The translations under genes were made by a program, and so were the position numbers. This document shows positions 1 through 7,096 of a stretch of DNA of 64,000 nucleotides, in pieces (position 1 is the first letter of the stretch; each line of letters begins with the position of its first letter). Below the pieces are notes generated by a model. That model did no database searches and was not told the origin of the DNA. It worked only from the letters and a program-made list of their open reading frames with translations. The DNA comes from UBA974 sp002292405 (GTDB lineage: Bacteria; Bacteroidota; Bacteroidia; Flavobacteriales_D; Sanyastnellaceae), in assembly GCA_943842425.1 (NCBI GenBank), contig CALTBR010000002.1, forward strand, positions 1 to 64,000. Reading direction: 5' to 3'.

Positions 1-1175
1 ACTTTGTCTTTTTTGACAGCGTCTTTCTCTTTTTTGAAGACCATTAAACAAGCAGCCAATTGAGTACCATAAAAAATATTTCCTCCCAATCCAATCACCG
101 CTTCTAACATGTCCTGCTCCAACAATGCCTGTCTTATTTTACCTTCCGCACCTTTTCTAAACAATGCACCATGAGGTAATACCACAGTCATTCGACCAGT
201 GTTGTTCATTGATTTGATCATGTGCTGCACCCACGCCATATCACCATTACCTTTTGGAGGTACACCAGCGATATTTCTTCCATAAGGGTCGTTAGCCCAG
301 TTTTCTGCCCCCCAATCTTTCAATGAGAAAGGTGGGTTTGCAATTACGCAGTCAAAAGTCTTTAAACCGTCTGCCTCAAAAAATGCAGGATCTTTTAATG
401 TATCTCCTCTATGAATTTGGAAGTCTTCAATACCATGTAAGAACATATTCATTCTTGCAATAGAACTTGAGGTCAGGTTTTTTTCTTGTCCAAATAGTTT
501 TAATGTCCTGTAGTCTTCATTGTTATGCTTTAAGTGATCTACACATTCTAATAACATACCTCCAGTACCACATGCAGGGTCGTAGATAGTTTCTCCTTCA
601 TGTGGGTCAAGTATTAACCCAAGTAGATGAACGACTGAACGTGGTGTATAAAATTCCCCTGCTTTCTTATTAGTTAAATCGGCAAAGTGTTTAATCAAGT
701 ACTCGTATGCATTACCTAGCATATCAGGTTCTGCATTACTATTACATAAGTCGTATTGAGAGAAGTGTTCTACTAAATCAATTAGTAACCTATCTGAAAG
801 TTTGTTTTTGTTACTCCACTGAGCATCTCCAAAAATCCCATAAAGAAATTCTTGATTTGCCTGTTCTATTCCCCTTAGAGATTTTTCTATTGCTAATCCA
901 ACATTGGTAGTAGTTTCTCTCACGTTTCTCCAATGACATCCGTCAGGAATTATAAATCTGTGAAATTCTGGAAGATTAGCATACTCTTTGTCTCCATCAG
1001 ATTCTTCTAACGCAGTTCTGTATTCTTCATCATATACATCAGATATTCTTTTGAAGAACAAAAGAGGGAAAATGTAAACTTTAAAATCAGAAGCATCTAC
1101 AGGACCCTTTAGAATCCAAGCAGCCTTTGAAAGATATTGCTCAAATTGCGATTGAGTAATATTTTTATCCATCAT
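1..1175 (-). CDS. hsdM: Type I restriction-modification DNA methyltransferase subunit M, 3' end outside window
   Basis: N6-adenine methyltransferase subunit of a type I restriction-modification complex; it transfers a methyl group from SAM to adenine and is needed for both modification and restriction with HsdS and HsdR. About 391 codons are visible, starting MMDKNITQSQFE; the family is about 500 residues, so the C-terminal part lies beyond base 1. The N-terminal HsdM domain is followed by SAM-binding motif I (DPACGTGGM, about residues 197-205) and the adenine-specific catalytic motif NPPF near residue 278. No frameshift is seen in the visible part. hsdS and hsdR would be expected further left. 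It belongs to the accessory strip next to ssrA. Identity is secure; whether the system is complete cannot be told. Confidence 0.95.
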   Translation of the reverse strand, partial: MMDKNITQSQFEQYLSKAAWILKGPVDASDFKVYIFPLLFFKRISDVYDEEYRTALEESDGDKEYANLPEFHRFIIPDGCHWRNVRETTTNVGLAIEKSLRGIEQANQEFLYGIFGDAQWSNKNKLSDRLLIDLVEHFSQYDLCNSNAEPDMLGNAYEYLIKHFADLTNKKAGEFYTPRSVVHLLGLILDPHEGETIYDPACGTGGMLLECVDHLKHNNEDYRTLKLFGQEKNLTSSSIARMNMFLHGIEDFQIHRGDTLKDPAFFEADGLKTFDCVIANPPFSLKDWGAENWANDPYGRNIAGVPPKGNGDMAWVQHMIKSMNNTGRMTVVLPHGALFRKGAEGKIRQALLEQDMLEAVIGLGGNIFYGTQLAACLMVFKKEKDAVKKDK

Positions 1176-1358
1176 TTTATTTCGCAGTAATAAGAAACTA
1201 TCATTTTAGAAGTGGTAATAACGTGGACAAATGTTTATTTATAACAAAAATCTGAATTAATCTGAATCTGTTTAGAATTATGCGAATTAAATCAAATATA
1301 ATCAGTATAACAATCTAACTATTCCATCATCCTTCTTGTCATTTTTTGCTCTTCTGAC
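1176..1358. other. Intergenic stretch, nothing recognised
   Basis: About 180 AT-rich bases between the small membrane protein and hsdM on the minus strand, presumably holding the hsdM promoter. No RNA gene, repeat or further reading frame stood out. Confidence 0.5.
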
Positions 1359-1502
1359 TTAATAATTAATACTACAAATACCAAAAACACATAAAACACA
1401 CGCAACCCATATCCAATTATAGTTAGATGCTGACTTAGGTGCTGGGAAAAAACTATCCGCGGATTCAAGACTCAGTTGATTTAATATAACTTCTTCTACC
1501 AT
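1359..1502 (-). CDS. Small single-pass membrane protein (47 aa), hypothetical
   Basis: This short reading frame starts with an ATG that overlaps the stop of the upstream zinc-ribbon gene by 7 bases (CCATGGTAG), the spacing expected of translational coupling. The product has a polar N-terminal half and one hydrophobic stretch, about residues 29-44 (YNWIWVACVLCVFGIC), followed by a three-residue tail. No family is recognised. The coupling and the clean membrane segment argue for a real gene, but at this length chance cannot be excluded. Confidence 0.45.
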   Translation of the reverse strand: MVEEVILNQLSLESADSFFPAPKSASNYNWIWVACVLCVFGICSINY

Positions 1503-1939
1503 GGGTTTTTGATTATAAGTATGTGATCGTCTTGTGTGGGCTGAATCGCGAAAGCACCATATCCATACCAGGAGCCATCATATTTTTCTATTCGGAACAC
1601 TTTTGATATCCCCCCACTTACAAAACCCGATTGGATTAAACACTCCCGACTCACTTTTGTTGGGACTACTTGATCATTGAAGTGCTTCTCAATGATAATA
1701 GAGTTATTCTTAAAATCTTTAAGCTCCTTCGTAACTGCATTATAACGCTTGGCTTGAAGGTCATTATTAACCCTGTTCTTACAGGCACTTGAGCAGTATT
1801 TTCTATTCTTTCTACCAAAAAAGGTCTCTCTGCATCTAGATCGACGACATTGATGATAAAATCCATTTTTACTTGCCACGAAATCTCCAAGTGAATATCT
1901 ATCTATTTGGACAAGCTCCTCTGTTTTCATTTCATTCAT
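1496..1939 (-). CDS. Putative zinc-ribbon protein (147 aa), hypothetical
   Basis: The central part, about residues 31-56, carries cysteines in the pattern C-x4-C ... YCSSACKNR, which resembles the treble-clef or zinc-ribbon fingers of CGNR-type and HNH-associated proteins. The rest has no recognised domain; the C-terminal third (VFRIEKYDGSWYGYG) looks like a small beta-rich domain. The start at MNEMKTEEL is the first ATG; MKTEEL three residues later is equally possible. It lies upstream of a coupled 47-residue membrane protein and between hsdM and a decayed recombinase element, so it is probably accessory DNA. A nucleic-acid-binding role is inference from the finger only. Confidence 0.6.
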   Translation of the reverse strand: MNEMKTEELVQIDRYSLGDFVASKNGFYHQCRRSRCRETFFGRKNRKYCSSACKNRVNNDLQAKRYNAVTKELKDFKNNSIIIEKHFNDQVVPTKVSRECLIQSGFVSGGISKVFRIEKYDGSWYGYGAFAIQPTQDDHILIIKNPW

Positions 1940-1994
1940 AACACAAATTTACATTTTTATTGTAACATTACAAAATAAAGATTATATTTGGAGA

Positions 1995-2323
1995 ATGGCA
2001 CAAATCAATCCAGCTGAATATGAATCCTATCAGAATGTCGAAGACTTGTTTGCACGACTATCCGAAAGGGTGTTTTTTAAAAACAAAGATTGACATCGTC
2101 TATTCAGACTATATGAATTGGGAAAGAGGAAACCTTCTTATGAATCAGTATGAAAAGGGTGAGAAGAGTCCGAAAAAAGCTGACCTATTTCGAATATATA
2201 TGGGCGAAGGTGGTGGATGAGTTTAGGCGATATAACTTCTCTTATGCTGAAATAACCTTGTTCAAAGAGGAGTTCTTTAGAGACCTAACTGAAGAAATAC
2301 CTCAAGTATTTAAAAGAAAATGA
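1995..2323 (+). pseudogene. Remnant of a small gene of the recombinase element (about 110 aa if intact)
   Basis: A frame opens at ATG 1995 (MAQINPAEYESYQNVEDLFA...) and meets TGA at 2091. The same frame continues plausibly beyond that stop (HRLFRLYELGKRKPSYESV) to a second stop at 2151. From 2150 the adjacent frame runs to TGA 2321-2323 (MKRVRRVRKKLTYFEYIW...DLTEEIPQVFKRK). Joining them needs one nonsense reversion and one added base at about 2150. The charged, helical C-terminal part suggests a small DNA-associated protein, but no family is recognised. An alternative frame (2020-2220) is less protein-like. I read this as one decayed gene rather than two or three tiny ones. Confidence 0.45.
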
Positions 2324-2327
2324 GGAC

Positions 2328-2867
2328 ATGGTAAGAGAAAAATTATCTGACCACATTTCACCGGAAGAAGTTGATACAATTGATTATTCGAACGTCTCAT
2401 ACAACTCTCCTTACGTTTGCCTTTTCTATACTGCCCTATCAACGGTCATCGCTCAAAAAGAAGAATTGTTTATCCTCATTTCCAAGGATGACCCTCAAGT
2501 CTTTGATCTGGTATCCACTACAAATCTTCGAGATCAAGAAAGGTTTGATCTGCAAAGCAATGTTGAGTACTTAACGTCTAAAACACACCTGAACATTTCA
2601 TTCAGCAACATTATCGCTCAATTTCTAACAACGGGTTCTGACGATATCCGTAAACTTAGAAATACAATATTGAGCAGTGAGGAGCATAAAATCCTCAAAA
2701 TCGTTAGAAATAAAACGCAAGCAGTAAAAAGCATAAAAATCAAATACGACAAGGACAAGCCGATACTTATAGAAATCAAGGAAAATGAAGAAAGTCGAGT
2801 TAGAAAGCAGACTGATGGACCACATTCAAAAAGGAGCATATTTAAACATAGAGATTGTAACCGATAA
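2328..2867 (+). CDS. Hypothetical protein upstream of recombinase (179 aa)
   Basis: Starts at ATG 2328, four bases after the preceding stop. It has no signal peptide or membrane segment and no domain I recognise. The mostly helical sequence ends with a basic, strand-like tail (IKIKYDKDKPILIEIKENE). The last 27 residues overlap, in another frame, a 42-codon reading frame that begins at 2785, so the natural end may be near 2790 and the tail may be out-of-frame. The neighbouring genes are clearly damaged, so a late frameshift is possible. It probably belongs to the accessory cassette in front of the serine recombinase. Confidence 0.5.
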   Translation: MVREKLSDHISPEEVDTIDYSNVSYNSPYVCLFYTALSTVIAQKEELFILISKDDPQVFDLVSTTNLRDQERFDLQSNVEYLTSKTHLNISFSNIIAQFLTTGSDDIRKLRNTILSSEEHKILKIVRNKTQAVKSIKIKYDKDKPILIEIKENEESRVRKQTDGPHSKRSIFKHRDCNR

Positions 2868-2913
2868 AAGCGGAAAAATACGGTTTGAGAATACCAAGAA
2901 GATAAAATTATGA
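2785..2913 (+). CDS. Small overlapping ORF (42 aa), possible coupled gene or frameshifted tail
   Basis: ATG 2785 opens a 42-residue frame (MKKVELESRLMDHIQKGAY... to ...FENTKKIKL) that overlaps the 3' end of the 179-aa gene by 83 bases. Its stop overlaps the next start as ATGA at 2910. The composition looks coding and better than the overlapping frame. Either it is a separate, coupled small gene, or it is the true C-terminus of the 179-aa protein after a one-base frameshift near 2785. The sequence alone does not decide. Confidence 0.4.
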   Translation: MKKVELESRLMDHIQKGAYLNIEIVTDKSGKIRFENTKKIKL

Positions 2914-3136
2914 TACTGAATACCTCAGATCAAATGTTGAAGGGTACGCTTATCGGATTAGCCGAAAGCAAGACACAAAACGATAAGTTTTGGGATCAAT
3001 TAAAGAATACAGAAGAATTTTAAATAAAAACAGAAAAGAAAAATTAACAGACGAGCAAGTGAAGGAAGCCGTTAAGTTTATTCAAATGCTAGCAACCCAG
3101 TCAGTAAAATTGTATTTAAATCAGGAAAATACCTAA
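2910..3136 (+). pseudogene. Small helical protein gene broken by one frameshift in a T run
   Basis: The frame from ATG 2910 (MILNTSDQMLKGTLIGLAES...) stops at 3021-3023. Adding a single T to the TTTT run at 3018-3021 makes it read on smoothly as EEFLNKNRKEKLTDEQVKEA... and end at TAA 3134-3136, giving a helical protein of about 75 residues that stops four bases before the recombinase start. That fit strongly suggests one gene with a one-base deletion. Its function is unknown; the position suggests it is co-transcribed with the recombinase. Confidence 0.5.
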
Positions 3137-3139
3137 AAG

Positions 3140-4731
3140 ATGAAAAGAGCAGTAATAATGTGTCGCGTAAGCAGTGACGAGCAGGCAAAAGGGTATAGTC
3201 TTGATGTACAACTTGAAAGTCTCACGCGACACTGCATAAGAGAGGATATTGATATTGTCAAGCATTATAAAGAAGATCACTCAGCGAAGAACTTCAATAG
3301 GCCCGAGTTTAAAAAATTCCTAGAATTTGCAAAGAACAACAAGGGAGAAGTTGACATGCTCTTGATTACCTCTTGGGATAGGTTTTCTAGAAACTTAACA
3401 GATTCCCTCATCATGCTGCGTAGACTTAAAGAAATGGGAATCGATGTTCATGCTATAGAGCAGCCTATAGACATGAGTATCCCTGAAAACAAAGCTATGT
3501 TAGCCCTGTTCCTTGCTATTCCTGAGATAGACAATGAGAGAAGGTCCATTAAAATTAAAGGCGGCATAAGAGGAGCTCTAAAAAGCGGCAGATGGTGCAG
3601 GGTCGCTCCTATTGGATATAAAGAACACGCGAGACTCAGACAACAAACCTATTATCGTTCCAGACGAAAGAGCGAAGTACATCAAATCAATGTTTCAACA
3701 TCTTTCGCTTGGAAACACTCAAAGTGAAGTGAGAAGATATTTAAAAGAAGAAGGTTTTAACGTGAGCAAAAGTGCAGTTTCAAGAATACTTCGCAACAAT
3801 GTATACATTGGAAAGATTACAATCCCAATGTTAAAAGAGGAACCAGAAAGAGTCATCGAAGGAATACATCAGGCAATTGTTGACGAAGGGTTATTCAATA
3901 GAGTTCAGGATATCATTGAAGGTCGGATGAAATTGAAAAAGGTGAACACAAACAAAAGCCTACTTAAAAAGGAACTACCACTACGAGGAGTTTTAGAATG
4001 TTCGAAGTGTCATAATATGATGACAGGTAGCAAATCAAGAGGAAGGCACGGGAAAAGGTATTTTTACTATCACTGTAATTTTTGCAAAAAAGACCGGGTT
4101 CCAGCACCTAAAGCGAATGCTTTAATTGAAGAGACATTAGGTGATTTAAGTTTTACAGAAAGTGCAAATACCATTTATAAGATGATGGTGAAAGAGTTGC
4201 TTTCTGGAGATGAAACCGATTTAAAAAACAAGAGAACAGAAATTAATGGAAGAAATTCGGATAACGAACGAAAGAATTTCTCGAACTCAAGATCTTTTTA
4301 TCGATGGTAAAATTGATGATTCAGCATACTCTGAATCCATGAAACGATACCGTAAATCCAAGCAAAAAATGGAGGAGAGTATCGTAGACAAAAGTCGAAC
4401 CCCCTCTAGGTACAATGAATGGCTGAAGACAGGCGTAAACGCTATGAAAAATCTTAACAAACAATATATTATTTCTAGCGTAAAAGAGAAACAAAAATTG
4501 CTTGGTTCGATATTTCCTGAAAATTTCAGTATTTCAGATATGAAATGTCGAACCCCTCGCATCAACGATGTGTTAAGATATATATTACAGGTTAACAATG
4601 AGTTAGCGCAGAATATAGGCGAGGAATTCTCTGTGAATTTAGAGTTGTCCTCTTTGGTGGAGCCGGGGGGAGTCGAACCCCCGTCCAAACAAGGGAGAAT
4701 TGGGATTTCTACATGTTTATTCCGTGATTGA
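3140..4731 (+). pseudogene. Large serine recombinase, broken by two frameshifts
   Basis: Three consecutive frames make up one large serine recombinase (site-specific DNA integrase or resolvase family). The N-terminal resolvase domain has the catalytic serine region RVSSDEQAKGYS and the SWDRFSRN arginine motif (3140-3620). The recombinase domain and a C-x2-C...C-x2-C zinc ribbon (ECSKCHN ... HCNFCKK) lie in the second frame (3615-4240), and a coiled coil lies in the third. The first break fits one extra base in TATAAAGAACAC at about 3622. The second fits one extra A in the A6 run at 4223-4228, after which it reads DLKTREQKLMEEIRITNERI. The last 25 codons run antisense through the 3' end of ssrA (VEPGGVEPPSK), so the native C-terminus is uncertain. 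Probably inactive. Confidence 0.85.
4655..4690. other. Probable attachment-site region at the ssrA 3' end
   Basis: The acceptor stem and T-arm of ssrA form the boundary between accessory DNA (hsdM, recombinase remnants) and conserved chromosome. The 3' ends of ssrA and tRNA genes are common integration sites, usually for tyrosine integrases. If an island was inserted here, a second copy of roughly the last 15-40 bases of ssrA should lie to the left of this window; no full copy is visible in 1-4650. Inference from position. Confidence 0.4.
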
Positions 4732-5055
4732 TTTTCGACTTGAGGATGGCCATGGACAGCCCACCTAAAGCTTAGTTCAGTAGTTTTCGCTCCGGGTGTC
4801 GAACCCACCGTTCACTAGTCCCATTTGCCTGATACCCCATTGATGCCTCGGAAGGGTCCGTACGTTGCATCGGGATAGCTCGTTCAACTATCTAATAGCA
4901 GAATAAGGTTAAAAGACTGAGTCTCTTAAGCCGCGAGCGCGTAGGAATTGTTGTCATTTCTGACTGTAATAATTCATTATTTACGAGCGGAATTACCAAG
5001 AGCTCGACATGCTTACACAATTAACCATCTTGCTGTCAAATCCAAGATCGGCCCC
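4655..5055 (-). ncRNA. ssrA: tmRNA (transfer-messenger RNA)
   Basis: One-piece tmRNA that rescues stalled ribosomes by trans-translation. The 5' end GGGGCCGATCTTGGATTTGA (from 5055) pairs with the 3' end CGGCTCC, and CCA is encoded (3' end at 4655). The T-arm GGGGGTTCGACTCCCCC is intact. The tag frame reads AAT GAC AAC AAT TCC TAC GCG CTC GCG GCT TAA, i.e. NDNNSYALAA, at 4926-4958; the triplet AGA precedes it directly after ACAGTC. The pseudoknot stretch GGGTTCGACACCC is visible at about 4792-4804. Length is about 400 nt, normal for the family. The accessory strip ends at its 3' end, a frequent integration site. Confidence 0.96.
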
Positions 5056-5147
5056 AAAAACAAAGAACAGTAAGGGTCTAACGAATAAAAATGCGTAAGG
5101 TTGCCTTCAAAGGGGTAAAGGTAGAGGGGATTGAGTAAATTGCGGCC

Positions 5148-6362
5148 ATGAAATTTGGTCTAATCAGAGAAGGGAAATTACCGCCAGACGAAAGAGTAGC
5201 TCTTACGCCCACTCAATGTCGGGAGTTTATGGAGCGGTGGCCCGATGTGGAGCTCGTAGTGCAGGAAAGTGAGGTGAGAAGGATTTCTGCTGAGGAGTAC
5301 ATAGATGCAGGGGTTTCTGTGGTTGCAGATGTAAGCGATTGCGATGTGTTGATCGGCGTCAAAGAAGTGAATATAGAAGATCTGATTGCGGGGAAGACCT
5401 TTCTTTTTTTCAGCCACACCTACAAGAAACAACCCTACAACGCAGCGTTGCTGGCGGCCATTTTAGAGAAGAAGGTGAGTTTGATCGATTATGAGATGCT
5501 GAAGAAACCAGATGGGAATCGCATCATCGGGTTTGGACGTTGGGCTGGGATTGTCGGGGCATACAATGGATTGCGTGCGTGGGGACTGCGAGAAAAGACG
5601 TTTACCTTACCGCGGGCCATAGATGGGAAGGACCTGGACGAGATGATCTCACAAGCGAAAGCAGAAAGGTTGCCACAGAGCTTGAAAATCGTATTGACGG
5701 GATATGGACGTGTGGGACGAGGGGCAGCCGAATTGCTAGATGCAGTAGGGATACGTAAGGTCGACCAAGAGGCTTTTCTATCCCAAGAATTCTCTGACGG
5801 CCCTGTGTATACACACCTGGGTCTTTCTGATTATAATGCGAGAGAAGATGGGGGAGAATTCAACAGGGATGTTTTTATGTCCGACCCGAAAGGCTATAAG
5901 AGTTCTTTCCTATCCTACGCGTGTGCCGCGGACATATTCATCGCTGGACATTTCTATGCCCAGGGATCGCCTTATATCATCTCCAGAGAGGATTTTAAAC
6001 ATCCCCTAATGAGATTGAAAGTCGTTGCGGATATAAGCTGCGACATAGACGGACCGGTGGCGTGTACACTTCGACCTTCTACAGTAGCTGACCCCGTATA
6101 TGGTTACGATCCAGAAAATGAATGTGAGTGCTCGATAGACACGCCTAGGAGCATCACAGTGATGGCGATAGACAATTTGCCTTGCGAACTTCCGAGAGAC
6201 GCCTCGAAAGGGTTTGGGCGCGATATGTTAGACCATGTCATTCCTTTACTGATTGAAGGCGATCAAGATGGCATCCTTGCAGGAGCGAGAGAGACAAATC
6301 TCGATGGGGAGCTTTGCGAGAAGTTCAAGTACTTGGAGGGATACGTAGCGGGAGACTACTGA
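5148..6362 (+). CDS. Saccharopine dehydrogenase-like NAD-dependent oxidoreductase
   Basis: Member of the AlaDH/PNT and lysine-forming saccharopine dehydrogenase group (404 aa). These enzymes interconvert saccharopine with lysine plus 2-oxoglutarate using NAD. The N-terminal domain begins with KFGLIREGKLPPDERVALTP, a hallmark start, and has the conserved SHTYKKQPYN at residues 89-98. A Rossmann motif GYGRVGRG lies at 185-192 and a late conserved block (VADISCDIDGPVACT) carries the catalytic-region Asp. No signal peptide: cytoplasmic. It could act in lysine degradation, since dapD in this window points to diaminopimelate-route synthesis. Its 3' end overlaps the convergent TonB-like gene by 7 bases. 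GC content appears higher than in the recombinase strip. Confidence 0.85.
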   Translation: MKFGLIREGKLPPDERVALTPTQCREFMERWPDVELVVQESEVRRISAEEYIDAGVSVVADVSDCDVLIGVKEVNIEDLIAGKTFLFFSHTYKKQPYNAALLAAILEKKVSLIDYEMLKKPDGNRIIGFGRWAGIVGAYNGLRAWGLREKTFTLPRAIDGKDLDEMISQAKAERLPQSLKIVLTGYGRVGRGAAELLDAVGIRKVDQEAFLSQEFSDGPVYTHLGLSDYNAREDGGEFNRDVFMSDPKGYKSSFLSYACAADIFIAGHFYAQGSPYIISREDFKHPLMRLKVVADISCDIDGPVACTLRPSTVADPVYGYDPENECECSIDTPRSITVMAIDNLPCELPRDASKGFGRDMLDHVIPLLIEGDQDGILAGARETNLDGELCEKFKYLEGYVAGDY

Positions 6363-7078
6363 GCCACGAAAGCGTAGCTGAGGGTGCCCTCTTGACGTCT
6401 CGGAGCGCTCGAAAGGGGAAGGAATTCCGATGCGAGGGCAGAACGTAGGGCGGCGATGGCGAAGCAAGATCCGTCGGAAGCACCAGAAACAAGCTCGGCA
6501 GAAAGAACTTCACCGGAAGGGCTCACGGAGATCTTTACAACGATGTCTGCACGTCCCTGACATTTGTACCCTGGCACGTCTAAGTGGCGGGGACTGCGAG
6601 CTTCGAGGTCGAACCTGACTGTAACTCGCCCCTCATACTGCTTGTCCCAATCATCCATCGTATCAATGTCTCTCTGAGAATCTTCTCCGGACTCAGGAAC
6701 TCCAACAGTTTCGAAATCGATCTCTTCCGAAGAAAGTCGCTCGAATTCAGAAGACTCTAGGTCGGAGAGTTCAGAGGCGACTTCAGCTTCTAGGGCGGCA
6801 AGCTCAGCGGCAGAAAGCCCGGTAGACCTAGATTCTGTTGAGGTTTCTGCAGAGGCGTCAGCACGTAAATTGGAGATGCGTTCGTTTAGTTTTTCACGGA
6901 ACAACTCCTCGGGGGATTTTTCTAGCTCAGGGAGTTCAGAAGGGTCGAAAAAATCTATCGAAGTAAACTGTTCTGAAGGTGGGGGCGTATCGGAAACTGT
7001 AACCTGAGTTAAGATAAAAAGAGTGACAGCATGAACCGCAAGGGTATAGATAACTGCTTTGCTGACTCCGGGTGACAT
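6356..7078 (-). CDS. TonB-like envelope protein with N-terminal membrane anchor
   Basis: 240 residues: a short cytoplasmic start, one membrane segment at about residues 8-27 (AVIYTLAVHAVTLFILTQVT), a long acidic Ser/Glu-rich periplasmic linker, and a C-terminal domain of TonB type (DIVVKISVSPSGEVLSAELV ... AIAALRSAL ... FLPL). TonB proteins couple inner-membrane proton-motive force to outer-membrane receptors, but this one lacks the usual Pro-rich spacer and has no exbB/exbD beside it, so it may instead be a structural or AgmX-like relative. It lies 19 bases downstream of the Ala-rich TPR protein gene, which suggests one operon. The 3' end overlaps the convergent dehydrogenase gene. Confidence 0.7.
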   Translation of the reverse strand: MSPGVSKAVIYTLAVHAVTLFILTQVTVSDTPPPSEQFTSIDFFDPSELPELEKSPEELFREKLNERISNLRADASAETSTESRSTGLSAAELAALEAEVASELSDLESSEFERLSSEEIDFETVGVPESGEDSQRDIDTMDDWDKQYEGRVTVRFDLEARSPRHLDVPGYKCQGRADIVVKISVSPSGEVLSAELVSGASDGSCFAIAALRSALASEFLPLSSAPRRQEGTLSYAFVAQ

Positions 7079-7096
7079 CTCTATTTCTCAGAAGAT

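Noticed and set aside
2020..2220. 66-aa frame as an independent gene
   Set aside because: It runs in a third frame across the damaged gene at 1995-2323 and looks less protein-like than the repaired reading.
4201..4250. A AAA AAC slippery heptamer in the recombinase gene as a programmed -1 frameshift
   Set aside because: The heptamer is in the right frame, but the -1 frame meets a stop (TAA) after five codons. The recombinase continues in the +1 frame, so a simple extra A fits better.
4390..4800. Repeated GTCGAACCCC at about 4395, 4551, 4672 and (as GTCGAACCCA) 4799, resembling the tmRNA T-arm
   Set aside because: Only about ten bases match, the sites at 4395 and 4551 fall in well-coding recombinase sequence, and the one at 4799 is the normal tmRNA pseudoknot; not taken as extra attachment sites.
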